Source of the DNA: CAXXOZ01 sp963676435
Lineage (GTDB): Bacteria; Bacillota; Clostridia; Lachnospirales; Lachnospiraceae
Assembly: GCA_963676435.2 (NCBI GenBank)
Contig: CAXXOZ010000018.1
Span: forward strand, 1 to 64,000
Direction: 5' to 3'
DNA: 64,000 nt
Shown piece by piece: positions 54,101-62,197 of the stretch. Position 1 is the first letter of the stretch, and every line of letters begins with the position of its first letter. The notes below the pieces were generated by a model. That model had not been told where the DNA came from. It searched no databases and saw only the letters and a program-made list of their open reading frames with translations. The translations under genes were made by a program, and so were the position numbers.

Positions 54101-54326
54101 TAAAATGTCATACAGAGGCTCAATGATGACAATTATGACATCGGCGTCTATTCTGGTAGCAGTAACATTTATTGTGGGTCTAATAATGACTGATCCGACT
54201 ATTTCACAGGTGTGTATGACAGTTGCAAAAGGAAGTTTTACAGCCGCTGTTTTAGTAATATTCTTACTACCAGGCTGTCTTGCGGCATTTGACAAAGTAA
54301 TATGCAGGAAAAACAAACCAAAGTAA
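51183..54326 (+). CDS. MMPL/RND-family transporter with five-unit repeat in the second outer loop
   Basis: The 1047-residue membrane protein has helix 1 at about 12-31, a first outer domain (32-150), helices 2-6 (about 152-300) with the RND/SSD text LQLALSMDYSIMLIDRYRQE, a seventh helix at about 331-346, a large second outer domain (347-880), and helices 8-12 with ATIDYAILYTSYYRKNRE. Residues about 417-812 are five degenerate repeats of about 72-80 residues patterned on LLGM(D)xExMxxLYxLY...FINFIVNDVxxxxxYSxMFD. Such proteins export lipids or drugs. Expression is probably controlled by the divergent TetR. Confidence 0.9.
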   Translation: MKLLAKLIVDKRKIFLLIFTLITIVSGLLISKVTLNYDMASFLPNGSSMKTGTQLMNDEFDQTNYLNVMFGDITENEKDEISDYILSLENVESLEIEENEYTLFTVEILGDSHQEEAENVLEKIRETYTDREIYTSGEVVDNVDYDKKLSKIILYALIILLVILFIMSSSWIEPGIFLITIGFAIVINMGTNYFLGSISNITSSIAAILQLALSMDYSIMLIDRYRQEKLINPDKNIAMKETIKKGFAAIAGSSVTTIVGLLCLLFMSFTIGKDMGLVLAKGVAISLICILFVLPALILIFDKPIEKTRKKVPAIKIGRLSKFSYKFRWGTVVLIILIFIGGFIMKSNIDINYVLPASSSDKEKIEEYFPSDNTLVVLYKNEDEEKVNGLLSYLDEYEGVNEVSGYSNTLGELYTSDEFAEEMEMDVEEVRLLFYYYSNSEENRTIKFEDFINFVNNHILDNEMFSEYMDEDSIGQFNELAKFASKSKMTTGYNPYQMASLLGMATEDIEKLYIYYYSLYGGPETGSMTIETLINFIVNDIVPNDEYAGMFDATALAGINQMQMFTQVDFITTPMPSAQTATILGMDEATMDQLYTLYFATTGLPDTGVIDLFSLVNFILSDVVTDPMYSAMFDTETVAQLQFLQYVMGASISGTELSCEEMGALLGMDSEQMKQLYYLYTSEHGDASGWWISPNNFINFLVNNVSKNPEYSTFFTASNKEELVMLQTIVNAVVNETMYDAKGLSEVFSDFTDMFDEESADMMLMYYYSMNNYDESLRISLYDLIFFISDDVLNDDRFSEYFDSEVTDQIADAKQEIIDGKEALVGSGYSRLIIGTSFEGESEEVYTFIESLNNEMNGSFSEYYVIGNSALAYEMHSTFNFEFNMITIITAIAIFLIVVLTFRSFLIPLFLVLLITSALFLTMGLSIFNSVGVYFVAIIIVQAILMGATIDYAILYTSYYRKNRETNDILESIKMSYRGSMMTIMTSASILVAVTFIVGLIMTDPTISQVCMTVAKGSFTAAVLVIFLLPGCLAAFDKVICRKNKPK

Positions 54327-54339
54327 TATATAATTAGAT

Positions 54340-54375
54340 GCCCTGAACTTTATTTTAAGTTCAGGGTTATTTTTT
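54340..54375 (+). terminator. Rho-independent terminator
   Basis: CCCTGAACTT pairs with AAGTTCAGGG around a six-base loop and is followed by TTATTTTTTT. Confidence 0.93.
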
Positions 54376-54429
54376 TGAAACGCTTAATGTATAATGTTTA
54401 TAAATAAAATAGAAAGAGAAACTTTTAAA

Positions 54430-55176
54430 ATGCTTAATAAACAAATACCAATAGAGCGTGTAATTAAAGAGTTGGAAGAATATTTTTCAAGAGATGATTT
54501 AAAAGGAGCTGAAAAACATCTTGATATGTGGTGTGAAAAGGCTGAGGAAATTGGTGACTGGAAAGGGAAGTTATCTGTTTTAAATGAGAGAATTGGATAT
54601 TATAGAAGAAATTCAAATCCTGATAAAGCCCTTAATTCTGTGAAAGAAAGTTTTGAAATGATTGAAAAATATGATATTCAAGATACTATTTCAGCAGGTA
54701 CAATATGGCTTAATGGTGCAACAACGTTAAAGGCATTTGGAAAAGCTGATGAATCAATAAAATATTTTGAAAAAGTATCAGAAGTTTACAAAAAGAAGCT
54801 TGATAAAAATGATTATAAATATGCAAGCCTTTTTAATAACATGGCACTTTCATATGTAGATTTAAAGGAGTATGAAAAAGCTAACGAGTTTTATTTAAAG
54901 GCATTAGAAATTATGGAGTATAGAAAGGCATATATTGAACTTGCAGTTACCTATACTAATATGGCCGTTATGTATGAAAAGTGGAACAATGATGAGGATG
55001 TTATCGCGGATTTTATGATGAAGGCACTTTCATATCTTAACAACAATGAAATACCAAGAAATGGATACTATGCTTTTAACTGTAAAAAATGTGCTCCAAC
55101 ATTTGGTTACTTTGGATTCTTTTTAGTGGAAAAAGATTTAAATGAAAGGGCAGATAAGATATATGCAGGGAATTGA
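54430..55176 (+). CDS. TPR-repeat protein
   Basis: The 248-residue protein has several tetratricopeptide repeats (AGTIWLNGATTLKAFGKADESIKYFEKVSEVYKK, ASLFNNMALSYVDLKEYEKANEFYLKALEIME, AVTYTNMAVMYEKWNNDEDVIADFMMKAL). It probably works as a scaffold for the overlapping DUF4037 protein. ATG 54430 is chosen: the earlier ATG 54394 sits within a TATAAT -10-like element (TGTATAATG) and lacks a ribosome site. Its end overlaps the next gene by 14 bases. Confidence 0.82.
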   Translation: MLNKQIPIERVIKELEEYFSRDDLKGAEKHLDMWCEKAEEIGDWKGKLSVLNERIGYYRRNSNPDKALNSVKESFEMIEKYDIQDTISAGTIWLNGATTLKAFGKADESIKYFEKVSEVYKKKLDKNDYKYASLFNNMALSYVDLKEYEKANEFYLKALEIMEYRKAYIELAVTYTNMAVMYEKWNNDEDVIADFMMKALSYLNNNEIPRNGYYAFNCKKCAPTFGYFGFFLVEKDLNERADKIYAGN

Positions 55177-56095
55177 AATTGCTGAAAAATTTTATAATGA
55201 ATACGGTCGAAAAATGATTGGGGAACTTTTTAGTGAATATGAAGGTAGAATAGCAGTAGGTTTAGTTGGAAATGGTTCTGATTGTTTTGGATATGATGAT
55301 GAAATTTCAAGGGATCATGATTTTGAACCTGGATTTATGATGTGGTTAAATCAAGAAGATTATGATGAGTTGAATTTTAAACTTTCTAGGGAGTATGACA
55401 AACTTCCTAAAGAATATTTAGGATTACATAGAGATAAAGAAACATCTTTTTTAAGTAGTAGATATGGTGCGAAAAATATTGGAGATTTTTATAACGAATA
55501 CACAGGAAAAAATGGAGAAACACTATCAAATATAGAGTGGCTTAAGATCCCTGAATACTCTCTGGCAGCTGCAACAAACGGAAAAGTTTTCAGGGACGAT
55601 TTAGGAGAATTTTCTAGTATAAGAAACTATATTTTGCATGGAATGCCTGAAGATGTAAGACTAAAAAAAATAGCAATGAGAGGTGCTTTAATGGCCCAGT
55701 CAGGTCAATATAACTATTTAAGATCTATGAAACATGGTGAAAGAGGTGCTGCATCTTTAGCCCTTGGAGAATTTGTGAAAAATTCATGTTATATGGTTTT
55801 TTTATTAAATAAAAAGCATGCACCATTCTACAAGTGGTTATTTAGAGGAGTAAAAGATCTTGAAATTCTATCAGAATTGAATCAGGATTTAGAGTACATT
55901 TTGACATCAGAAAATTCTTTTGAGACAATGGGTATTATAGAAGAAAGTATTGAAAAAATAAGCAACGATGTAATAAAGGAATTAAAAAAGCAGAACCTGA
56001 CAGATGGGGATTGGGATTACCTGGAGCCTCATGCATTTCAGGTTATGGATAGAATAAAGGATAGTGAAATCAGAAATATGCATGTCATGGAATAA
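55163..56095 (+). CDS. DUF4037 putative nucleotidyltransferase-like protein
   Basis: The 310-residue protein has VGLVGNGSDCFGYDDEISRDHDFEPGFMMWL near the start, a nucleotidyltransferase-like GS-x-D-x-S-x-D pattern, followed by the helical DUF4037 region (RNYILHGMPEDVRLKKIAMRGALMAQSGQYNYLRSMKHGERGAASLALGEFVKNSCYMVFLLNKKHAPFYKW). Activity is unknown. The family N-terminus (MQGIEIAEKFYNEYG) points to ATG 55163; ATG 55142 is an alternative. It is translationally coupled to the TPR gene, a pairing suggesting a common complex. Confidence 0.78.
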   Translation: MQGIEIAEKFYNEYGRKMIGELFSEYEGRIAVGLVGNGSDCFGYDDEISRDHDFEPGFMMWLNQEDYDELNFKLSREYDKLPKEYLGLHRDKETSFLSSRYGAKNIGDFYNEYTGKNGETLSNIEWLKIPEYSLAAATNGKVFRDDLGEFSSIRNYILHGMPEDVRLKKIAMRGALMAQSGQYNYLRSMKHGERGAASLALGEFVKNSCYMVFLLNKKHAPFYKWLFRGVKDLEILSELNQDLEYILTSENSFETMGIIEESIEKISNDVIKELKKQNLTDGDWDYLEPHAFQVMDRIKDSEIRNMHVME

Positions 56096-56096
56096 T

Positions 56097-56128
56097 AGGA
56101 GGCTGTCGTTCAAATGACAGCCTCTCCT
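56097..56128. terminator. Hairpin between converging genes
   Basis: AGGAGGCTGTC pairs with GACAGCCTCTCCT with one bulged base around an eight-base loop. It lies between the DUF4037 gene and the converging lipoprotein gene; T-runs are weak on both sides. Confidence 0.65.
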
Positions 56129-56148
56129 AATTTACAGTTTATACAAGA

Positions 56149-56700
56149 CTATTCCCAGACTATATAAAAATCTCCAGCATTATATTCGAAGGTTCCAATT
56201 AAATCATTACACTGTCCATAATAAACTTCCCAGTCAGAATCAGATGTATGTGAAAATAATGTCCAAGCAGAGCTATCTAAATAAGTCTGAATATAATCAG
56301 AGGCATCGGCTCTTTGTACATTTGTATAAGAAACACTCATTCCCATTGAATTTCCAACAACTGCAGTTATTGAAGAACCATAAAAATTCGGTTCAACTAT
56401 TTGAGTAGGTGCGTCTTCAGGCCATTCACCACCACCTAGTTGTATATAGTTATCCTCATCTTCTATATAAATTTCACCTTCTCTACCGTAATTTCCATCA
56501 CCATCATCTACACCAGCCTGTTCATCGTAGTAATCATCATCAAGTCCATCATCATAGTAATCATCATCATAGTAGCTATCATTATATACATCTTCAAAAA
56601 ACTCATTTGCTTCTTCATAGGCTCTTTGTTCTTTTGATTTACATGATGTGAATGCAAATATTAAAACAACTGTTAAAACTAAAATTAAAATCTTTTTCAT
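56149..56700 (-). CDS. Acidic, Asp/Tyr-rich lipoprotein
   Basis: The 183-residue protein has a lipoprotein signal with FTSC (Cys20), then a highly acidic low-complexity stretch (YNDSYYDDDYYDDGLDDDYYDE, about 40-60) and a C-terminal domain (FYGSSITAVVGNSMGMSVSYTNVQRADASDYIQTYLDSSAWTLFSHTSDSDWEVYYG) that I cannot assign securely. It is surface-exposed on the membrane. The acidic tract may bind cations or act as a spacer. AAGGAGA precedes the ATG. Confidence 0.72.
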   Translation of the reverse strand: MKKILILVLTVVLIFAFTSCKSKEQRAYEEANEFFEDVYNDSYYDDDYYDDGLDDDYYDEQAGVDDGDGNYGREGEIYIEDEDNYIQLGGGEWPEDAPTQIVEPNFYGSSITAVVGNSMGMSVSYTNVQRADASDYIQTYLDSSAWTLFSHTSDSDWEVYYGQCNDLIGTFEYNAGDFYIVWE

Positions 56701-56750
56701 AATAACTCTCCTTATTTTAAATATCGATCTGTTAACTTAAAATATTAAAA

Positions 56751-56823
56751 GAGCTTTGAACTCCTTGAGATATAATAGAATCACCACAAATCCATTTATC
56801 TCCATAGAAAGGAGTCAAAGCTC
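56751..56823 (+). promoter_or_regulatory. Inverted repeat enclosing the transposase leader and sequestering its ribosome site
   Basis: GAGCTTTGAACTCCTT (56751-56766) is complementary, with one bulge, to AAAGGAGTCAAAGCTC (56808-56823), which contains the AAAGGAG ribosome site and runs up to the ATG. A TATAAT lies in between. Full-length read-through RNA would hide the ribosome site, while RNA started inside would not. Confidence 0.55.
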
Positions 56824-57843
56824 ATGGCTATTATATCACAAATCCGATGCCCTAAATGTCATTCTCTAAACCTTTATAGGTTTGGTAAAGACATTCATGG
56901 TCATCAAAAATTTCAATGCAAAGAGTGTAAACGTCAGTTTACTCTTTACCCTTCAAGTTTCAAACACAAAGACTATCCCAGATGTCCTAAATGTGGCAAA
57001 GCTACTTTTATTCATCATGACTATAAGTTCTATACGAACTATCGATGTGGCGACAAGTCTTGCTATCATTCTTTTTCGGTAATTAAACTTGAAAATATCA
57101 AACCCACATCATCAGAGTCTCTTTTGGGTAAGCTCTCTTTTACTAGAATGCGATTCAAACTTCATACTATTTTAACTGCTTTAAATTTGTATTTTGTATG
57201 TAATTCATCTACCAGGCAAATTTCGTCTTTTCTTTTACAAACTCAGAATATCAAAGTCTCTCATGTCACCATATCAAAGTGGGTAATAAAGTTCGCCCCT
57301 ATGTTTGATGTTATAAAAGAAAGTTTTATGCCTTCTGTAGACCTGAATTCTGATGAATGGCATGCCGATGAAACAGTTGTTAAAATATCTGGAAGGCGTT
57401 ATTATATCTGGTTTATTGTTGATTCTGAAACCAGGTTTGTTATAGCTTTCCATCTCTCACCTTATCGTGACCACACTCAAGCTTTCAGTCTTTTTAATAA
57501 AGCAAGGAAGCTTGGTAAGCCAATGTCTGTAGTAACTGACAGACTAGGTTCATACAATGTGGCTGCCAGAAATATATTTGGCAGTTCATGTCACATAAAA
57601 GTCGAATCTTTTAAGGCTGATATTTCAAATAATCTTATCGAATCCTTTAATGGCTCCTTTAAAGATTTTTACAGAAGTAAGAAAGGATTTGCTTCATACT
57701 CATCAGCCAATAACATAATAAGCACTTTTGTTTTCTTCTATAACTTTGTTCGAAATCACTCTTCACTTAACGGGCTTACTCCAGCTATGGTGGCTGGTGC
57801 CAATTATAGCGAGCGATCTAGACGAAACTGGCTATTGATTTGA
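56824..57843 (+). CDS. DDE transposase with N-terminal zinc ribbons (IS6-like core)
   Basis: The 339-residue protein starts with two zinc-binding segments (CPKCHSLNLYRFGKDIHGHQ..CKECK and CPKCGKATFIHHDYKF..CGDKSC) and an HTH (RQISSFLLQTQNIKVSHVTISKWV). The DDE core then shows EWHADETVVKISGRRYYIWFIVDSETRFVIAF (first Asp), SVVTDRLGSY (second Asp) and NNLIESFNGSFKDFYRSKKGF (Glu), the IS6/IS26-like pattern. The frame is complete. The exact IS family is uncertain. Confidence 0.85.
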   Translation: MAIISQIRCPKCHSLNLYRFGKDIHGHQKFQCKECKRQFTLYPSSFKHKDYPRCPKCGKATFIHHDYKFYTNYRCGDKSCYHSFSVIKLENIKPTSSESLLGKLSFTRMRFKLHTILTALNLYFVCNSSTRQISSFLLQTQNIKVSHVTISKWVIKFAPMFDVIKESFMPSVDLNSDEWHADETVVKISGRRYYIWFIVDSETRFVIAFHLSPYRDHTQAFSLFNKARKLGKPMSVVTDRLGSYNVAARNIFGSSCHIKVESFKADISNNLIESFNGSFKDFYRSKKGFASYSSANNIISTFVFFYNFVRNHSSLNGLTPAMVAGANYSERSRRNWLLI

Positions 57844-57993
57844 TTTTTTAATCATCTTTTCTGGTTCAAGGTACTTGGTGCCTATATTTTTCATGCGAAA
57901 ATATTTGATTTTTTACTACAAGTCAGTTTAAAATAGTTTTGTATCGATTCTGAATGTCTTTTGTGTTTTCTTTTGCTCTTTTTTCATATTTAG

Positions 57994-58236
57994 TTAACAG
58001 GTCCTTAAATATTTTGAAAAAATCCCGTCATTGTATTTTTTTACTGCCTGTTCTTCGCTTAAAATTGAACTGTCATAGAAAATAGAAATTTCTTCACTAT
58101 CATCGATGTATGTATCTGTAATATCCTGACCCTCTTCTTCGCTCATAAAATCCTCCAGTTTATAAAAACTTGATTCGCTTTGAGAATCATTTTCATCGAA
58201 TAAGAATATCCCACCACTTTTAAAAAAATCTTTCAT
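57994..58236 (-). CDS. Small acidic hypothetical protein
   Basis: An 80-residue frame starts at ATG 58236 behind AAGAAGGTG (MKDFFKSGGIFLFDENDSQSESSFYKLEDFMSEEEGQD...). It is acidic, with no signal, membrane segment or recognised motif. It lies downstream of the AraC gene and its terminator. The good ribosome site is the main reason to accept it. Confidence 0.5.
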   Translation of the reverse strand: MKDFFKSGGIFLFDENDSQSESSFYKLEDFMSEEEGQDITDTYIDDSEEISIFYDSSILSEEQAVKKYNDGIFSKYLRTC

Positions 58237-58272
58237 AAGTGCACCTTCTTTCCAAATAATAAAATAAAAAAA

Positions 58273-58310
58273 CCACAAATGTATCGAGAATTTTTCTCTA
58301 CATTTATGGT
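58273..58310 (-). terminator. Terminator after the AraC gene
   Basis: AAATGTA (58277-58283) and TACATTT (58299-58305) pair, with an inner GAG/CTC extension, and on the minus strand are followed by a long T-run. It separates the AraC gene from the small acidic gene. Confidence 0.65.
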
Positions 58311-58370
58311 ATCAAATAGCTTTTTTAATAGATATATTCACTTTGAAAAATCATGTTCATATTGGCAGAT

Positions 58371-60521
58371 TTACTTTTTTAACTCTCTATAGTGTCCAGG
58401 TGTCATGCCTGTAAACTTCTTAAATGTTCTTGAAAAAGTTGAAATGCTTATATAGCCTGTTTTTGAACAGATATCTTTAATACTTGTAGTTGTTGTTGTC
58501 AAAAGAGTTCTTGCCATTTCTACTCTTCGCATGTTTATATAATCCCATAATGTTATACCGTTTTGTTCTTTAAAAAATCTTCTTAAATATGCTGGATTAA
58601 TAAGCAAATCATCAGCTATCATTTCTGAACTAAGCTGGTCATTATTTATATTGATTTCAATATATTCAACAATACGTTTCTTTAAAATAATATTTGAGCT
58701 GTTTTTCTTTGATTCATATCGTTCACAAAGCATGATAATACTTTCTTTTAGCGTTTTGCTTATTTCGTCAAAATCTTCCGCTAGAAAAGCAGAATCAAAT
58801 TTTGATAACAACGAATGAATTGTTGCTTCGTCTAAAATATTTTCAGCAGAGCGAATTATGGCTCCTGAAATGCTGTATAAATATGACTTATATGAAAAGA
58901 TATCTATTGAAGAAGTTTTTGTTATTATTGTCATGTTTTCAAAAAGAGAAACTGCATCATCTTTGTTTGAGGACTGAATGTATCCACAAAGGTTTATTTC
59001 ATTTTCTGTAGAAATGGTTAATATTTTTTCGGAGTTCTTATTTTCTGGAGGAATAATTTTTCCTGTACCTGGGATAATTTTTCTACTCAGATTTTGTAAG
59101 GCTTCTCTATAGCTTATTTTAAGACTATCAGCTCCAACTCTTGTTTTGCTAACAGAAATAAAAATATCCATGCTATTAATTAAATTGCTTTTCTTTAAGA
59201 GTATTATGGTTGACTTACTATTTTCTGAAAATAGCATAATAAGTCGACCTGCTTTTTTTATTATATGAATAAGATTCGGAAGTTCTTTAAAAACATCTGA
59301 TTCATTAAAAGACTGTTTCGTTTCTGCTATAGCCAAAGTATAGCTATCTGTGGTATTCATATCCAAAAGACCTTTTATATGTTCAGTTATATCTTTATAT
59401 TCAAGCTCGCCTTCTAAAATCATTTTTAGAGCATTCTCTTTTATATGCTCATTATGTTCAGTTAAGAGGGTCTTTGATACTTCGTTTTGGGAATGAACAA
59501 ATTCAATAGTTTTTTTAATTTGATCAAGTTCATTTTCACTGCTAAGTAATATGTTCACAGGAGTTATATTTTTAGAATAATCCATTACTCTCTTAACAGG
59601 AGTATATTTATACTTTGTAAGTAAGTAAGAAGATATAAGCCCAAGAATAATTGTTGTAATCAATATAATCAATGATATTTTTTGTATATCAATATATTTG
59701 GAAAGATAACATTCTGAGCATATATATGACGAGTAAATTAAATTATATTCATCCGACTTATCCTGTAAAATATAAAATACCGTATCTTCTACTCTTATTT
59801 TTTCAGGTATTTGAGACACCTCTTTTTCAAAGTTTAAATTTTTATTTATTGTAAATATATTCTTAAACTCAGTATTTTGTATACTGAAAGAATTATTTTC
59901 ATTTTGGGTATTGAGATTTAAAATATTATTTATATATTCAGCATCAAAAATAACATAAACAAATGAATCTTCCGAGATTTCTTTGATAAGCATACCAGTG
60001 TATATTTCATTTTGCGAAATTCCGTAAAAAATTGGGATTATTTCACTAGTTGAAAAGTTTTCGGCATCAATATTTTCTATATTATTTTCCCTGTATTCAC
60101 CTGAAGAATATACCTGGTTAAAAACCTGAGAGTCCATTATACCTGCTGAGCTTATATAAATATCAGGAGTTTTTAAATAAATTATGACTTCGCTGATTCC
60201 ATCTTCCGAGGCATTTGTTTGTTTTATATCATCCACAAGTTCTGAGTATTCACGCTTTAACTCTGAATAATCACTTTGCAATAATACTCGTACTTTCGGG
60301 TGTATGGAGTATTTACTGGCGGTATATTTGCCGGAATTAAAGATTCCCTCTATCTGTGTTTTGGTAATAGATAGGTTATTTATATGCTGATTTTGCAGTT
60401 GTTCTTTAATATGATGGCCTGAATACAAAAATATTCCTATTGTTACGAATAGTATAATAACAAAAAAGATAACTTCTATTAATAGCCATTTTTTAAAAAG
60501 AGAGAGTTTTTTATTCTTCAT
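58371..60521 (-). CDS. Transmembrane AraC-family regulator with extracellular sensor
   Basis: The 716-residue protein has a membrane helix at about 13-30, an extracellular region of about 250 residues, a second helix at about 281-301 (ISLIILITTIILGLISSYLLT), a cytoplasmic linker, and a C-terminal AraC double HTH (SSEMIADDLLINPAYLRRFFKEQNGITLWDYINMRRVEMARTLLTTTTTSIKDICSKTGYISISTFSRTFKKFTGMTPGHYRELKK). It can thus sense outside ligands and bind DNA directly. It overlaps the binding protein gene by 11 bases, so the two are coupled. Confidence 0.87.
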   Translation of the reverse strand: MKNKKLSLFKKWLLIEVIFFVIILFVTIGIFLYSGHHIKEQLQNQHINNLSITKTQIEGIFNSGKYTASKYSIHPKVRVLLQSDYSELKREYSELVDDIKQTNASEDGISEVIIYLKTPDIYISSAGIMDSQVFNQVYSSGEYRENNIENIDAENFSTSEIIPIFYGISQNEIYTGMLIKEISEDSFVYVIFDAEYINNILNLNTQNENNSFSIQNTEFKNIFTINKNLNFEKEVSQIPEKIRVEDTVFYILQDKSDEYNLIYSSYICSECYLSKYIDIQKISLIILITTIILGLISSYLLTKYKYTPVKRVMDYSKNITPVNILLSSENELDQIKKTIEFVHSQNEVSKTLLTEHNEHIKENALKMILEGELEYKDITEHIKGLLDMNTTDSYTLAIAETKQSFNESDVFKELPNLIHIIKKAGRLIMLFSENSKSTIILLKKSNLINSMDIFISVSKTRVGADSLKISYREALQNLSRKIIPGTGKIIPPENKNSEKILTISTENEINLCGYIQSSNKDDAVSLFENMTIITKTSSIDIFSYKSYLYSISGAIIRSAENILDEATIHSLLSKFDSAFLAEDFDEISKTLKESIIMLCERYESKKNSSNIILKKRIVEYIEININNDQLSSEMIADDLLINPAYLRRFFKEQNGITLWDYINMRRVEMARTLLTTTTTSIKDICSKTGYISISTFSRTFKKFTGMTPGHYRELKK

Positions 60522-62028
60522 CCAGGACCTCTTGATAAATTTTTATTATATCTAAAATACCACTATTTATTAAAGAATCTCTTAAATCATTTACAGTTAC
60601 ATTATCACCAGACTGGCAATAATCTTTAATCCATTCTAGCAAAATATCTTTATGGTTTAAATTAAAATTAGCAACGGCCTCTGCCTGTTCGGTAGAAAGA
60701 ATTAAGCCCGACAACTGATGTTCATCTGCTTGTGTATCTGACCATAAAGATATAGCTTCTTTTTGGATATCCAAAGCTAACATTTGCTCAAACTGATCTT
60801 CATCTCTGATAAATGGTCCGGATGCCAGATATCTTTTCACGGCATTTGAAAATCCATCTTCGTCATTTATAATCAAATCAGTATAATAAGGTTCGCCATT
60901 AATTAATTCATAACTTTCATCTAATATACCAAAATTAAACAAAAGACTTCCTTCCTCAGAATATGCATAGTCAAGAAGAGTTGCAGAAGCTTCGGTATTT
61001 TTATTATCCTCAGTTAAATAAGCACTTGCATAAGGAATAAATATTGGTGAAAGATGACCGGAAAAAGCGATTTCCCCTTCATTTAAAACAGGATAATTAA
61101 GTGCTTCAAACTCAGAATTTTCAATTTCATCCTGATAAACAGATATACTGCTTATATAATCAACATAAATTCCTATTTCTCCTTTTTTTGCTTTTGAAGA
61201 ATAGGTATTGTTTGCATCAGTAAATACACCGTCGGTTATTAAACCTTCTTGATACCATGCTTTAAACTCATTTATAAAATCTTCAAAGCCCTCTTCCATA
61301 GGTCCAAATTTGACCTCCCCATCTTCTACATATAGATTCCAACTAATACCGTATGCACCAATCATAAAATCTGTATCAATTATTTTTCCACCATAAAATG
61401 CAAGAGGTGTTATATTAAGCTGATTTTTAAAAGCAGACAAAACATCATGCCACTCATTAATTGTTTCTGGAGCATTCATATTAACAGCTTCAAGATAATC
61501 TGTTCTTATAAAAGGTCCCATGTAGGTTCTGATTTCTTTTTCCTTTTGAATTGAAGGGAAACAGAAAATATGTCCATCCGCAGTTGAAATCAAATCTCTT
61601 ACTTCAGGATTTTCCTCAAGGTATTTTTTTAAATTTGGACAGTATTTATCTATGATATCGTTTAATGGAATTATAATTCCATCATTTAATGCTTTTTCAG
61701 GACCACCTGGATAATCATTTATGAAGTCATGTGAAATAATATCAGGAAGTACTGTATCATCAATTAGTGATAAAAATCTTTCCCTGTGTTCACCTTTAGG
61801 TGGATGTATAAATGTTACATCTATTCCGGTAACACTCATCAATTCAGAATAAACTTCTGAATTACCCATATTACTCACATGTGTATATCTATTATCTGTC
61901 CACCATGTAAGATTTTCATCATTTTTTATTATTTTGGATGTGTTGTCAGAGAAAACAATATAGATAGAAGTGATAGTAATTATTGGTACAACAAAAAATA
62001 TTATTAAAATTTTTAAAGACTTCTTCAT
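60511..62028 (-). CDS. Membrane-anchored family 1 extracellular solute-binding protein
   Basis: The 505-residue protein resembles sugar ABC-transporter binding proteins (LTWWTDNRYTHVSNMGNSEVYSELMSVTGIDVTFIHPP, LNDIIDKYCPNLKKYLEENPEV, FKAWYQEGLITDGVF). Its N-terminus has a hydrophobic helix (about 8-27) but no lipobox cysteine, so it looks like an uncleaved membrane anchor rather than a lipoprotein. No permease or ATPase gene is adjacent. Coupling to the transmembrane AraC gene suggests a ligand-sensing role. AGGGGAGAAAG precedes the ATG. Confidence 0.83.
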   Translation of the reverse strand: MKKSLKILIIFFVVPIITITSIYIVFSDNTSKIIKNDENLTWWTDNRYTHVSNMGNSEVYSELMSVTGIDVTFIHPPKGEHRERFLSLIDDTVLPDIISHDFINDYPGGPEKALNDGIIIPLNDIIDKYCPNLKKYLEENPEVRDLISTADGHIFCFPSIQKEKEIRTYMGPFIRTDYLEAVNMNAPETINEWHDVLSAFKNQLNITPLAFYGGKIIDTDFMIGAYGISWNLYVEDGEVKFGPMEEGFEDFINEFKAWYQEGLITDGVFTDANNTYSSKAKKGEIGIYVDYISSISVYQDEIENSEFEALNYPVLNEGEIAFSGHLSPIFIPYASAYLTEDNKNTEASATLLDYAYSEEGSLLFNFGILDESYELINGEPYYTDLIINDEDGFSNAVKRYLASGPFIRDEDQFEQMLALDIQKEAISLWSDTQADEHQLSGLILSTEQAEAVANFNLNHKDILLEWIKDYCQSGDNVTVNDLRDSLINSGILDIIKIYQEVLDEE

Positions 62029-62111
62029 TACACTTTCTCCCCTAAAATTTAATGGAAATATCTAATAATTATTTTAACATAAAATAACAACTATTAAAAA
62101 GAATAAATTAA

Positions 62112-62181
62112 TGTCACCCAAACAAAACAAAAGGTTGACAATTAAATCTCCCTGGTATATTATAGCAAAAGCTAAAATATA
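62112..62181 (+). promoter_or_regulatory. bioY-birA promoter with BirA-box-like dyad and a second palindrome
   Basis: The promoter is TTGACA (62135-62140), a 17-base spacer, and TATTAT (62158-62163). Its -35 lies in the half-site GGTTGACA (62133-62140), which with TGTCACCC (62112-62119) makes a dyad with a 13-base centre, like known biotin-repressor boxes (TGTTAACC/GGTTAACA). A second dyad, TATATTATAGC-AAAA-GCTAAAATATA in arms at 62156-62166 and 62171-62181, covers the -10. Confidence 0.65.
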
Positions 62182-62197
62182 TAAAGGGAGATTTATA

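Larger units (their letters stand above)
56751..57843. mobile_element. Single-gene insertion sequence, ends not resolved
   Basis: The transposase gene at 56824-57843 implies an IS here, but I could not find convincing terminal repeats or a target duplication. The left border is set at the leader inverted repeat and the right border at the stop codon; the real ends probably lie somewhat outside both. Confidence 0.5.

Noticed and set aside
56409..56651. Histidine-rich plus-strand frame opposite the acidic lipoprotein
   Set aside because: It is the mirror image of the Asp/Tyr repeat on the minus strand, where a signal peptide and ribosome site mark the real gene.
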